DNA of 64,000 nt from Colicola sp963591775 (GTDB lineage Bacteria > Bacteroidota > Bacteroidia > Bacteroidales > Paludibacteraceae). The DNA is taken from NCBI GenBank assembly GCA_963591775.1, contig CAVATM010000014.1:3406-67405 (forward strand), written 5' to 3'. Positions within the stretch are counted from its first letter, which is position 1; every line of letters begins with the position of its first letter. The notes under the pieces were generated by a model that ran no database searches, was not told where the DNA came from, and saw only the letters and a list, made by a program, of their open reading frames with translations. A program made the translations under genes and the position numbers. Of this stretch, positions 50,750 through 59,760 are shown one piece after another.

Positions 50750-51766
50750 TTATTTTACACAACAAATAAACAAATACTCTTTATGATTGGGCAAATCTGT
50801 TTTCCCTGCATTGAAACTATGATAATCAATACCTGTTTTTGTTACCTCTCCCTTTTCGGACAAAATACGCATTATTTCTTCTTCCTGTATCTTGTTGTTT
50901 GATGCAACGCTTCGTGCATTATAGGTATTGTTGTAGGACACAATAATAACACGGCACTGCAGAGAAGAAACCAAATCTTGAAATAGAGCAGGAGCCACCG
51001 AACGAGAATAACCACTTTTTAGATTGTCCCGTTTGAATTTCATGGAATTTCCTTCAAAATCTGTAGGCTTATTCCAACGCACAAGATTTTCCAATACATG
51101 GTAAAAATTGATATATTGCCGTGCATTATAAGGCGGGTCGAGATATACTACATCCGCTTGAATATGTTTTGCCAACTCGTTGGCATCCTCGTTGAATATC
51201 TGCGCCGTTGCAGTCGGGTGCAATTCCAATGGGGGCAATATAAAGTCGGTATCTTGTGGCTGTCTGTTGAGAAATGATTCAAAATGTCCGACGGTGTTGG
51301 CAATTTTGTCTGCTGTATAGAGAAGGGATGTGAGCAATATACAATATTCCCGATAAGACAACTGCGGCTTTATCTGTTCTATATAATCCCGAATAAAGCC
51401 AATTTTCTTGGCATCATTATGTGAGAAATACTTTCCGCCGTATATAGAGGAAAAGTAGTTGTCATCTATTTTGTCATAGTGCAAGGTATTAAGATAATCG
51501 AATATCTGAATAAGTTTGTCCTCTTGTACACACTCCTTCCCCATCCAAGCAGTATAAGCGACCACATTGGATAACAGGATATCATTGACAATAACGGAGT
51601 GCCCCCGCTTGGCAAATTCGTATGCCACGACCCCTGTTCCTCCGAATAAATCGGCAAAAGAAAAATCATTGCTGCCGGCTGATGTGTACGCAGCCTCTAT
51701 AATATGCGGCAATAATTTGGTTTTACTGCCTATGTAGCGTCTGTTGTTGATACTCAAGCTATTCAT
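50750..51766 (-). CDS. D12-class DNA adenine methyltransferase
   Basis: 338 residues from the ATG at 51766 (MNSLSINNRRYIGSK); an upstream TTG at 51778 is less likely. SAM motif FADLFGGTGVVAYEFAKRG with YIGSKTKLLPHI before it, and catalytic DPPYNARQY, the D12/alpha order of Dam- and FokI-type N6-adenine methylases. It overlaps the second methylase gene by eight bases. Two methylases with one nuclease suggest a non-palindromic target with one enzyme for each strand. Confidence 0.85.
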   Translation of the reverse strand: MNSLSINNRRYIGSKTKLLPHIIEAAYTSAGSNDFSFADLFGGTGVVAYEFAKRGHSVIVNDILLSNVVAYTAWMGKECVQEDKLIQIFDYLNTLHYDKIDDNYFSSIYGGKYFSHNDAKKIGFIRDYIEQIKPQLSYREYCILLTSLLYTADKIANTVGHFESFLNRQPQDTDFILPPLELHPTATAQIFNEDANELAKHIQADVVYLDPPYNARQYINFYHVLENLVRWNKPTDFEGNSMKFKRDNLKSGYSRSVAPALFQDLVSSLQCRVIIVSYNNTYNARSVASNNKIQEEEIMRILSEKGEVTKTGIDYHSFNAGKTDLPNHKEYLFICCVK

Positions 51767-52712
51767 ATACCGGTACAATTAGAATCTCATGTTCTCCATT
51801 TCGTTCTTTTTTGTTGTAATAGGCTCCTCTGTAATGGTAGTCTATATCTATCATTTGCACATTCGGATGCTGGTGCAACCAACTATCCAGCAAGACATTC
51901 TTATGTTTCCCTTTCTCCAGCATATTAGACAAAGCAAATGGAATATGATGCTGCAACATATCGCCCAACAATGACAATAACGCTTGTTCTGCTTGTGAAT
52001 TCCATTTATCTGATTCATTATAGACTGCATTCGTAATCAAATACGGAGGATCGGCATATACAAAATCAGCCGAAAGAATAAGATTTTGTATCTCTACAGC
52101 GCGAAAGTCCCCACAGATAAAGTCGGCTTGTATGGACTGGACGCGCTCTATATAGGTTTTCAGTTTGCGGATATTGTTTTTGTTCAAATCCGTTTTACCG
52201 ATAGGAAGATTGAAATAGCCGTCTTTGGAAAAACGGATATCATTGTTGAAACCATATACAATGAGCAAATAAAGTAACAAATTGGCACGCTCACACGCCT
52301 TATCGGATAGGGCATTGTAATCCTCCCTTAATTGGTAGAAACCGTGTAAGTTGTATTCTTTTAATCCGTTATTGCGGTGGATTTGGTCGGTCTGTTTTTG
52401 GTAGTAGAAGGCATACGAATTTTGTGCAGAATAGGAAAGACCGTACTGCTGTAGCAGATTCTCTAATTTACAAAGCAGGTTGTTGAATTGACATGTTGCA
52501 AGATATTGCAACAGATGGATAACATACGGATTGTTATCCACAAATTGTACATTCCTGCAAGGGGTATTCAAACCTACCGTTGCCCCTCCGCAAAACAAAT
52601 CCACCATAGTCCCGATAGACTGCGGGAAATGAGGTTGTATTTGTGACAAAATGCGATATTTATTTCCCGTATAATTTAGGGGAGACTTGACAAATGTGTC
52701 GAATATAGGCAT
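51759..52712 (-). CDS. D12-class (Dam-like) DNA adenine methyltransferase
   Basis: 317 residues from the ATG at 52712 (MPIFDTFVKSPLNYTG); a TTG at 52718 is possible. The N-terminal SPLNYTGNKYRIL and VDLFCGGATVGLN form the SAM site, and ADPPYLITNAVYN is the catalytic DPPY motif. First gene of the restriction-modification operon. Different enough from its neighbour (50750) to be a partner rather than a recent duplicate. Confidence 0.85.
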   Translation of the reverse strand: MPIFDTFVKSPLNYTGNKYRILSQIQPHFPQSIGTMVDLFCGGATVGLNTPCRNVQFVDNNPYVIHLLQYLATCQFNNLLCKLENLLQQYGLSYSAQNSYAFYYQKQTDQIHRNNGLKEYNLHGFYQLREDYNALSDKACERANLLLYLLIVYGFNNDIRFSKDGYFNLPIGKTDLNKNNIRKLKTYIERVQSIQADFICGDFRAVEIQNLILSADFVYADPPYLITNAVYNESDKWNSQAEQALLSLLGDMLQHHIPFALSNMLEKGKHKNVLLDSWLHQHPNVQMIDIDYHYRGAYYNKKERNGEHEILIVPVYE

Positions 52713-52718
52713 ATACAA

Positions 52719-53148
52719 AAAAAATGCGGGCTTGACGCATTGTCAATTCCGCAACCTGGGGCTCTCGCATTGCCTTGTCTTACTAGAACTGACAACACGA
52801 AGCCCACATCGTACAAGTATATACAACTATACGCCCACAACTGCACACGATAGGTGTACAGCATAGGCATACAAGATACTCATACCCTGCAGGCGTTCAT
52901 CGTTGCCGTGTCCTGATAAGACTAAAAACTTGCGAGATTTCAAGTTGTCAGAACAAAGCGTCAATAAACGCTGTTAATAAAATGTTAAAGTCTGATTTTT
53001 GTATAACAAATTGATTATCTGCTTATTATACAAAGACAAAAAAGACAACCGATAAACAATGGAGAGACTGATAGGGAAATTGGTTGTTGCGCTTTGAGAA
53101 TTTGAATAGGGCGTAAAGGTACAACAAAAATCCCAAACAGGCAAGTGG
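52719..53148. other. intergenic interval between the restriction-modification locus and the phage genes
   Basis: No gene supported. It contains a small hairpin TTGAC-GCATT-GTCAA (near 52733-52747), a longer-range GGGCTT/AAGCCC pair, and AT-rich sequence with several GTATA/TATAC steps (52815-52880, 53000-53040). This could be the left edge of the phage element, but I see no integrase and no matched attachment repeat inside the window. Confidence 0.35.
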
Positions 53149-53793
53149 CTATGAATAGTTGGTGTCTGTATCTATGCTCTTATATGTATCTGCATCCATA
53201 TAGATGGTATCTGAAATGCTCTTAGGACGGAGGTTGTCTATATCGGGGACATCTGTATCGACCGCATCCACATCGAGGTCGTCGGAGTCAAAGTCTTCGT
53301 CGGGGAGACCATCGGCAATGGCAGCGGCTGTCTGCTCCCGCTTGAGTGCCTGCTTACGCTGCTCCGCCTCGTCATCAGGTAGTTTCGCCTGCGGGGCGGT
53401 AGAGAAACCATAGCGAGCCATCTTCATATACACATCGCAAGCGTCCCTCGGCTTCAACTGCTGGAAGTTCGCCCAGAAGACATCGTAGTTCTCTATCAGT
53501 TTGCGTCGTGTAATACGGCAAAACTCCTCCTGAGAATAAGACTCGGTCCGGCCCGTCTTACGCTCCTGCAGCTGTTTGGGAGCGGATTGGGACAGATAGG
53601 CAGAAGGGCAATGCTCTACTATCGTATCTCTACAATAGTAGGCATCCTCCTTCGTCGGGAAAGAGTTGGCAACATCCTCCATCCCTATCCCATCGGGCAG
53701 ACCCGCCAAGACTGTAGGTAGGACAGTGTCCGACGGCTTAGCCTTATCCCGACGGACCACCTTGCCAACGGTAGTAATCACCCAGTCGTTCAT
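53149..53793 (-). CDS. phage protein of unknown function with acidic tail
   Basis: 214 residues. The middle (RRKLIENYDVFWANFQQLKPRDACDVYMKMARYGF) is predicted helical. From about residue 160 the protein becomes very acidic (DEDFDSDDLDVDAVDTD). Last gene of the leftward operon, after the large terminase. Position and helical character would allow a small-terminase-like or packaging role, but no motif proves it. Confidence 0.55.
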   Translation of the reverse strand: MNDWVITTVGKVVRRDKAKPSDTVLPTVLAGLPDGIGMEDVANSFPTKEDAYYCRDTIVEHCPSAYLSQSAPKQLQERKTGRTESYSQEEFCRITRRKLIENYDVFWANFQQLKPRDACDVYMKMARYGFSTAPQAKLPDDEAEQRKQALKREQTAAAIADGLPDEDFDSDDLDVDAVDTDVPDIDNLRPKSISDTIYMDADTYKSIDTDTNYS

Positions 53794-53799
53794 ACCATT

Positions 53800-54252
53800 C
53801 TACTTTGTGGCTTTGAGCCGTCCAAACATACGGTCCATACGGATACGCTCCATATAGCGCAACCATCCCTGACGCTTCTGCAATCGCTCGGCTGCCGTAA
53901 GCCCATCGGTATTGTTGAGCGAAGACGGGGTGTAATAGAGGCAGGACTTCATGATGTCGAGGTGCGACACATTCTTGGGTAACATACGGACCGTGTAGGT
54001 ACGCAGTTGTCCTCCTACCAAACGACGCACACGACGGGGGCGTTTCATCAGGTCGATGTCGTCATTGCATACCCATATCAGTTTGCCCTGTGCGTTCTCG
54101 ATAACATAGAAGCGTTTGTTGCGTGCTTTCTGCAAAGCATCGCACATAAAGATAGCGAGCGAAAGACGCACAGCATCCATCTTTACTTGTAGGAATACTC
54201 TAAAGAGCAGCCACTTCTCGATAAGTTCGGCCTTGATTTGTTTTCTATTCAT
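53800..54252 (-). CDS. phage protein of unknown function
   Basis: 150 residues, basic, no recognised domain. It contains LIWVCNDDIDLMKRPRRVRRL and a long helix at each end. Six bases separate it from the 53149 gene, and it follows the terminase by 28 bases, so it belongs to the same transcript. Confidence 0.55.
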   Translation of the reverse strand: MNRKQIKAELIEKWLLFRVFLQVKMDAVRLSLAIFMCDALQKARNKRFYVIENAQGKLIWVCNDDIDLMKRPRRVRRLVGGQLRTYTVRMLPKNVSHLDIMKSCLYYTPSSLNNTDGLTAAERLQKRQGWLRYMERIRMDRMFGRLKATK

Positions 54253-54280
54253 ACGATTTTCTTTTGTTGAGTTGGTAATT

Positions 54281-56311
54281 CTATATAGTGCTTTCTCCGA
54301 GTACCTTCATCTCGGAAAGTCCCTTGGCAGAGATGGGTTTGTACTGCCGTGGAGTGTTTAATTCGTCGTAACATATCCAGACACCGATGGCACGGGTGAT
54401 GTGTCGGTCATCGTGCTGTCCGTCGATAGCACCGATAGCCCGTCCGTTGGATTTTATCTCCATGAAGTCGTGCTCATCGCACGCTTCTCGGCAAGTCTCG
54501 ATATACATATCCTTGGCGAGTGCTTTCTGCTGGTGCTTGCAGACCATGGGCTTGGTGGAACGGTTGGTCTGGAAGCCCCACTTCGGCTCAAAACCCATAT
54601 TGATTTTGTCCATCGGCGTACGGCAATAGAGATTGTCGTAGTGCAAGGCTATCTCATCGAGGACAAACTCAGAGTTACCGCCCTCCGTCTGCTCGGTATC
54701 GAGAGTGTTGGACTCAATGACAAGCAAACCGTTCTCGTAGGCTGTGGCAATCTGTACCGCCTTCCACGCCAACTGATAATGCGGGCAGTGTCCGCACCAC
54801 TCTGCGACGACAATAGGCACGCCACCGTGCGTCATATCGTATCGGTCGAAGACACATATCACCGAGCGGTCGGAATGGTCGGATGTGCCACCTATATCGA
54901 CCACGATGACATAGCGGTCGTTGCATTGCCGCTCGGGCGAGTGGTCGGGCATGAACCAAATCTTGAGTGCACCATCTTGCCGCTCACGGAACTCTATATG
55001 CTCGAGAGCCTTGTCTCCGCAATCGCTGTCGGCAAAGACATCCCCGATAAACATGGGGGTTCGGCAGCCCTTTCGCAAGCGTTCGACATCCTCCTGCGGA
55101 TAGAGACGGTGGCCCGTAGTCTGGAATGCCTCAATGGCAGACGAAGGCCGCTCGGATTTCCACCGCCATATATCCTTAATTTGGAGCATGGCGTTGCGAT
55201 ACCACGCTATGCCTTCGAGTGTAGCCCCCTGCGAGAACAACCAATGCTCATAATCGGTCATCTCATCGATAAACAGGTCGTAGTCTGCGATAGGCAAGCG
55301 GTCGTTGTCGGCTTCGTACCACGCCACGAACAGAGGACTGAAGGCAGATTTCTCCTTTGGGTCGAGCGAAGTGGCACGCAACCACTCGGAATGGAAAAAG
55401 TTGCCCACACCACGAGCCGTACTCTCGTAGAATATCATCGTATTGGGTGCATAGGAGATACCACCCATGATAGACTGCACCAAATCCTCGGGCTTGACAC
55501 CCTGCGTGGCTTTGTATAGACCCACCTCGGAGAAGTGCGCCATAAGAATATCGTCTCCGACAATGTTGTTCGGCTTTTCCGCAGAGCCAATAGTGATACG
55601 GCAACCCACACCCTTGACGATAAGTGTCTTATTACCTCGCTCAAACGGTGTGAGAGCGAAGTGTTCGACCACTTTTTCCTTGCCGAGCAACCAAGTGGGG
55701 AGTTTGGCAAGCATTTTTGAGTACATTCCTCGTATGATACGAGCCGTATTCTCGATATGCGCCACGATGACGGAGTTCACCGCACCCAAAACGAACAGTT
55801 GCTTCCACGCCATGTACAACTGTATGAGCGTAGAGAAGCCAATCTGGCGTGATTTGACGATAATGATACGCACAGGCTTGCCGTATTTGTCGCAATCGTA
55901 TATCATCCGCAGCAGTTTGCGCTGCCCACGGTTGAGCGTAAAGAGAATATCCTTCGGGTTGAGCGGATTTTTGTCCTTTATATAGAAAAAAGAGGCGGCA
56001 CAGTACTCAAAGTCGTGGCGACAGCGAGCCTTAATCAACTCCTGCCGTACCAATTCGAGATTGACCTTTGTGTAACGCAGATGCAGACGGTGAAGATAAG
56101 TACGAATAGAGAAATTGCAGTCCCTAAGGTCGCAGAATATCTTCTCTTGGTAGCAGTCAAAAGGTACTTGATAGTCTATCCAGCCCAACTCGACGGCAGA
56201 GAACGGCAATCGCTCGCACGAGGTACAGCCCTCGCCCGTAATTGGATTGTAAGCGTGCTGTCGTTCGAGGTTACGCTCCTGATTGATATGCAGTATCTCC
56301 TCTTTGGTCAT
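54281..56311 (-). CDS. phage terminase large subunit (DNA packaging ATPase-nuclease)
   Basis: 676 residues. ATPase: Walker A-like KSRQIGFST (153-161), Walker B region GDDILMAHFSEVGLY (252-266) with the acidic-glutamate order, and a coupling motif IFYESTARG. The C-terminal RNase-H-like nuclease starts at YVIVVDIGGTSDHSDR (first catalytic Asp) and has IESNTLDTE later. It cuts concatemeric DNA and pumps it into proheads through the portal. The N-terminal 110 residues before the ATPase are longer than in many terminases and include CTSC. Its start codon overlaps the rhomboid stop (ATGA), an unusual partner. Confidence 0.85.
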   Translation of the reverse strand: MTKEEILHINQERNLERQHAYNPITGEGCTSCERLPFSAVELGWIDYQVPFDCYQEKIFCDLRDCNFSIRTYLHRLHLRYTKVNLELVRQELIKARCRHDFEYCAASFFYIKDKNPLNPKDILFTLNRGQRKLLRMIYDCDKYGKPVRIIIVKSRQIGFSTLIQLYMAWKQLFVLGAVNSVIVAHIENTARIIRGMYSKMLAKLPTWLLGKEKVVEHFALTPFERGNKTLIVKGVGCRITIGSAEKPNNIVGDDILMAHFSEVGLYKATQGVKPEDLVQSIMGGISYAPNTMIFYESTARGVGNFFHSEWLRATSLDPKEKSAFSPLFVAWYEADNDRLPIADYDLFIDEMTDYEHWLFSQGATLEGIAWYRNAMLQIKDIWRWKSERPSSAIEAFQTTGHRLYPQEDVERLRKGCRTPMFIGDVFADSDCGDKALEHIEFRERQDGALKIWFMPDHSPERQCNDRYVIVVDIGGTSDHSDRSVICVFDRYDMTHGGVPIVVAEWCGHCPHYQLAWKAVQIATAYENGLLVIESNTLDTEQTEGGNSEFVLDEIALHYDNLYCRTPMDKINMGFEPKWGFQTNRSTKPMVCKHQQKALAKDMYIETCREACDEHDFMEIKSNGRAIGAIDGQHDDRHITRAIGVWICYDELNTPRQYKPISAKGLSEMKVLGESTI

Positions 56312-56820
56312 TCCATATCCCGAATTTTAAGTTGTTCGCAGGCTTGGCGCACGACCACCGCCGCTGCTCCCAAGCAAAACGCCACAATATGCAGTGCTAC
56401 ATTGCTGTTCCCGAAATATATCTGTACGCCAACGGCAAGAGCGACCCATAAATAGTTGCGTACCTGCCGCATAGTTGGGTTGAGCAACAACAAAATGCCG
56501 AGCAAGGTGAACACCATTCCCGAAGCACCCACCGTAGGCACTTGTGCCGCCGTAGCAAGCCCTGCCAACACGGCTACAAGATAGACCACACCGAAAAAAT
56601 GCCAAGCCGAACAGTTGTATCGGCAGCAGTAGAGACGGCTGACAGGCGGATACATCATGGCAAGAGCCAAGGTATTGATAGCGAGGTGCAGCCACGAGGT
56701 ATGGGCAAACGAATAGGTCAGGCAGCCCCACAAATGGCTGTCGGAAACGCCCATAGCGGTCAGAATATCCTGCGGACAAAGGGCATAGACGGCAAACAAA
56801 AAGACTAAAAAGACTATCAT
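56308..56820 (-). CDS. rhomboid-family intramembrane serine protease encoded in a phage operon
   Basis: 170 residues with six predicted transmembrane helices. The rhomboid active site is intact: HLAIN (His45, Asn49) in TM2, GASG with nucleophile Ser100 in TM4 and ALHIVAF with His144 in TM6. The length equals the minimal six-helix bacterial rhomboid core, with no extra domain. It overlaps the unknown gene upstream (ATGA at 56817) and the terminase downstream (ATGA at 56308), so it is a true member of the packaging operon rather than a stray host gene. Rhomboids cleave single-pass membrane proteins near small residues. A candidate substrate is the capsid precursor at 58309, which starts with a hydrophobic segment. 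I do not know of an established phage role for a rhomboid. Confidence 0.85.
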   Translation of the reverse strand: MIVFLVFLFAVYALCPQDILTAMGVSDSHLWGCLTYSFAHTSWLHLAINTLALAMMYPPVSRLYCCRYNCSAWHFFGVVYLVAVLAGLATAAQVPTVGASGMVFTLLGILLLLNPTMRQVRNYLWVALAVGVQIYFGNSNVALHIVAFCLGAAAVVVRQACEQLKIRDME

Positions 56821-57203
56821 AGGCGTTTGGATTTGTGGCGACGGCGGTATGCCATGGCTCGGTAGTAGAAAGTGAGTGCCGCATTAGGGTTGATATAGAA
56901 CGACGGAGCAGGCTGCTCCAATACATCCTGCATGATGACATACTTGAAGTCGATGCCACCGCTCTCTGCATAACGGGCACGGAAACGAGTGAAGATGTCC
57001 TGATACATACGGCGGGTATATTCGCTCTCCCCCTCAATACGCCCCGTCTGTTCCCACAAACTATACTTCTCCAACGCCTGCTTGGGCGTGATATAGAACT
57101 GAGGCGCAGGCGACTGAGCCACTGTGCGGCACAGATACGACAAGCGGGGACGGGAGATGAACTTGGCTTTCCAAAGCCTATCTACCGCCTCGATAAAGTG
57201 CAA
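56817..57203 (-). CDS. phage protein with duplicated APxFYIxP motif, start uncertain
   Basis: The C-terminal 100 residues contain a duplicated motif: SPAPQFYITPKQALEKY and, 57 residues later, QPAPSFYINPNAALTFY. The open frame reaches 57383, but the promoter TACCTTTG at 57305-57298 makes everything before about 57290 non-coding. No ATG follows until inside the motif region, so a TTG at 57203 (LHFIEAVDRLWK) is my best start. First gene of the leftward phage operon. Function unknown; the duplication hints at a small DNA- or protein-binding repeat. Confidence 0.55.
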   Translation of the reverse strand: MHFIEAVDRLWKAKFISRPRLSYLCRTVAQSPAPQFYITPKQALEKYSLWEQTGRIEGESEYTRRMYQDIFTRFRARYAESGGIDFKYVIMQDVLEQPAPSFYINPNAALTFYYRAMAYRRRHKSKRL

Positions 57204-57297
57204 CTGCCGCAGGTGAGAGTTATAGTTTCGCTCGGTTGTCCGTACAGAGCAAAGGGATTTGGGAATTAGAAATGGTACTTTTCGTTTCCGAACTATG

Positions 57298-57420
57298 CAA
57301 AGGTACAAAAAGGAAGCGGAATAGACAAATACTCTTACCCATACCGCAATAAGTTTTACATCTACCGCACTTTTTATCCACATTTACCGCAAGACTTACC
57401 GCCAAATAGCCGTACTTTTG
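57298..57420. promoter_or_regulatory. divergent promoters of the two phage operons
   Basis: Minus-strand box TACCTTTG (57305-57298) drives the leftward operon. Plus-strand box TACTTTTG (57413-57420), 29 bases before the ATG at 57450, drives the scaffold-capsid operon. Both fit the host TAnnTTTG consensus exactly, so the phage morphogenesis genes can use host RNA polymerase. The 100 bases between the boxes are a natural place for shared control. Confidence 0.65.
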
Positions 57421-57449
57421 ACGCAGATTTGATTTAACATCACAAGACT

Positions 57450-58265
57450 ATGGCAGAAGAAGAGAAAAAAGTAGAGCAGCCTGTTCCTGAAGTAACGGAA
57501 CAGCAGCCGACGGTAACGAACGGCGATATCGAAGCCACCGAGCGGCAGCCACGGGATGTATTCTATGAGCGTATTCGTACCAATGCGCCTGACGGCAAAT
57601 ATGACGATGACGAACAGGAATACTACCGCCAAGCCATGACGCTTTTTGACAGCGCAGAGGAAGGCAACAAGAAGTACAAAGGTATGACCGAGAAACTGAT
57701 GCGTCGCTATCAGGAAGACCCCGAGGAGATAGCCATACTGATGGACTACTTGGAGGGTATGCCATTGATAGACGCTATCGTAAAGAACAAAGGCGAGGAA
57801 GCACTGACTATGCACGAAGGCGATGAGGGCTGGGATAGTTATAAGCAGGCAGTGGATGACCGCAAGGCGCAGCGTCAGAAGCAGATGGACCTAATGGAAG
57901 AGGTAAAAGGTAACATCGACGGTACAGTGAAAGAGTTTAACGCTTGGGCTGAGGAAAACGGCTTCGATGAGGAGCAGAAAGCAAAGGTGTGGGACTTGAT
58001 ACAGGGCGACTTGGAGAATATCAGCAAGGGTAAATTCACGAAAGAGATACTCGGACGGTACAAAGACGCACTGAACTATCAAAAAGATGTAGAAGGTGCT
58101 CGTGCGCAAGGTAAGGCAGAAGGAAAGAACGAGGCTATCGAGGCAAAGAAACGCCAGATGAAGGGAAGCGGACTGCCTGCCACCGAAGCAGGGAACATCC
58201 AAGAGCCCGAGCAGCAGAAGCCGAACGACACGGTTACATTCCTGAGCAAGATGCGTCAAATATAA
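57450..58265 (+). CDS. putative phage scaffolding protein
   Basis: 271 residues, strongly charged and helical, with an acidic Glu/Gln/Pro-rich N terminus (AEEEKKVEQPVPE), long helices (DDRKAQRQKQMDLMEEVKGN, KAEGKNEAIEAKKRQMKG) and a short basic-hydrophobic end (VTFLSKMRQI). It stands directly before the putative major capsid gene, the usual place of a scaffold. No catalytic residues are seen. Assignment rests on composition and position. Confidence 0.6.
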   Translation: MAEEEKKVEQPVPEVTEQQPTVTNGDIEATERQPRDVFYERIRTNAPDGKYDDDEQEYYRQAMTLFDSAEEGNKKYKGMTEKLMRRYQEDPEEIAILMDYLEGMPLIDAIVKNKGEEALTMHEGDEGWDSYKQAVDDRKAQRQKQMDLMEEVKGNIDGTVKEFNAWAEENGFDEEQKAKVWDLIQGDLENISKGKFTKEILGRYKDALNYQKDVEGARAQGKAEGKNEAIEAKKRQMKGSGLPATEAGNIQEPEQQKPNDTVTFLSKMRQI

Positions 58266-58308
58266 CACAACAAAGAACAACTAATTAACAAACTAACTAA
58301 TCAAAGAG

Positions 58309-59673
58309 ATGAAAAAGTTTCTGAAAAATTTCAACTTGCTCGGCTTCTTTATGCTGGGCTTGTGCGTATTGCTCGGAGTGGGCGATATGTCGGGGGCTGT
58401 GTTGGGTGCTGATGGTACTGCAACCGCATTGGATGCTGGTACGCAAATCAATACAGCCGAGCGTAGTGCGTTGGAGACCACTGACTACAGAGAATGGGCA
58501 CCCAACCTAATCAAAGACCCTGTGGACCAAAAAATCGTACAGATACGCCCGTATGCGACGCTGTTCGATACCATCCTACGCTATGTAGGGACACAGCAGA
58601 CCAGTAACCTCGAGTTTAAGTATTGGCAGATTTCGGCTCGTGAACAGAAAGACAAGGTCGTTTCGTTTACCGCAACCGCCAGCACCAATAAGAAACAATG
58701 TACAGGTAAGATGGCTATTGCCAACCTCGGCAATGTAGACAAGACCGACAATATCTTGGTGAAGGGCATTAAGGATGGAAATGGCGAGGAGTTGGTACTC
58801 TATGTGTACAACAAGGATGACCAATATCTGTATGTCAGTGCAGACGAGGAGCAGGTAGTTGCAAGCGGTTCGGACTGGACCATTCCTGCCATCGAAGAAG
58901 GCAAAGAGATTTACCTGATGGGGCGCTCGGCTGCTGAGTTGGATACCACTTCTCCAGCAATAGAGTTCTTCCCTGAAGAGAAGACTGGCTACTGCCAGAT
59001 ATTCAAGTGCGAGATTACCCTCTCGAACTTCGCAAAGATGGCAAACAAGGAATTGAAGTGGGATTTGAGCGAGATTGAGGAGGAGGCTCTGTTTGACTTC
59101 CGCCGTGCTATGGAGAAGAGTTACCTCTTCGGGCGTCAATCGAAGGTATATGACCCGCTGAAGAAGAAGTACATCTATCGTACGGGCGGTATCTTCTCGG
59201 AGGTAATGAAGCAGAACGGTGTAACCCAACTGAACAGCGCAGCCACCGACCCGAACGCAGAGATTGTGGATATGATGAAGGACATCTTTGTCGGCAACTC
59301 TGGTGCCAAGGAGCGTTTCGCATTGGCAGGTAGCGATGCCGTAGCCAAAATCTCGAAGATGCAGAAGATATACAAGAACCAAGATGCTATCAAGACCGAG
59401 GTTATCATGGGTATAACTTGGAGCAAGATTGTTACCAACTTCGGTACGCTAAACATTGCATCTCACCCTGTATTTGATGAGACTCCGTACGGCAGTTATA
59501 TGCTTGTGATTGACCCGCAGTTCATCAAGAAATGGCAATGCACTCCGTTCGAACGTCAGGAGGTAGATGGCAAGGAGCACTTGATTGTAAATGGTGATAT
59601 TGTAGTATTCACCGAGACCGCAGGTGTAGCCGTATATAACCCGAAAGTACACCGAGTAATCGAAGTGGTCTAA
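58309..59673 (+). CDS. putative phage major capsid protein with N-terminal hydrophobic segment
   Basis: 454 residues. The core (WEFDLSEIEEEALFDFRRAMEKS-like region near 235-275, GNSGAKERFALAGSDA, ASHPVFDETPYGSYMLVIDP, and the end VAVYNPKVHRVIEVV) fits the pattern of HK97-fold capsid proteins of the large SU10-like type. Residues 1-25 are MKKFLKNFNLL then GFFMLGLCVLLGVG: a basic start and a hydrophobic stretch like a signal peptide or membrane anchor, followed by the small-residue stretch SGAVLGADG. Such a segment is not expected in a capsid protein. Translation could begin at Met27 (MSGAVLGADG), but the upstream codons keep coding character and a purine-rich site precedes 58309. The phage's rhomboid may cut here. 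That is a hypothesis. Confidence 0.65.
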   Translation: MKKFLKNFNLLGFFMLGLCVLLGVGDMSGAVLGADGTATALDAGTQINTAERSALETTDYREWAPNLIKDPVDQKIVQIRPYATLFDTILRYVGTQQTSNLEFKYWQISAREQKDKVVSFTATASTNKKQCTGKMAIANLGNVDKTDNILVKGIKDGNGEELVLYVYNKDDQYLYVSADEEQVVASGSDWTIPAIEEGKEIYLMGRSAAELDTTSPAIEFFPEEKTGYCQIFKCEITLSNFAKMANKELKWDLSEIEEEALFDFRRAMEKSYLFGRQSKVYDPLKKKYIYRTGGIFSEVMKQNGVTQLNSAATDPNAEIVDMMKDIFVGNSGAKERFALAGSDAVAKISKMQKIYKNQDAIKTEVIMGITWSKIVTNFGTLNIASHPVFDETPYGSYMLVIDPQFIKKWQCTPFERQEVDGKEHLIVNGDIVVFTETAGVAVYNPKVHRVIEVV

Positions 59674-59760
59674 CCGAATAACGAATAGATAAAGTGTAGG
59701 GCTTATGAGGCTGATAAGTCTTGTAAGCCCTATTCTTTTTCTCAACAAACAGGAACAAGC

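Noticed and set aside
52719..53148. Phage attachment site
   Set aside because: No repeat partner inside the window, no tRNA end and no integrase; the right edge of the phage is outside the window.
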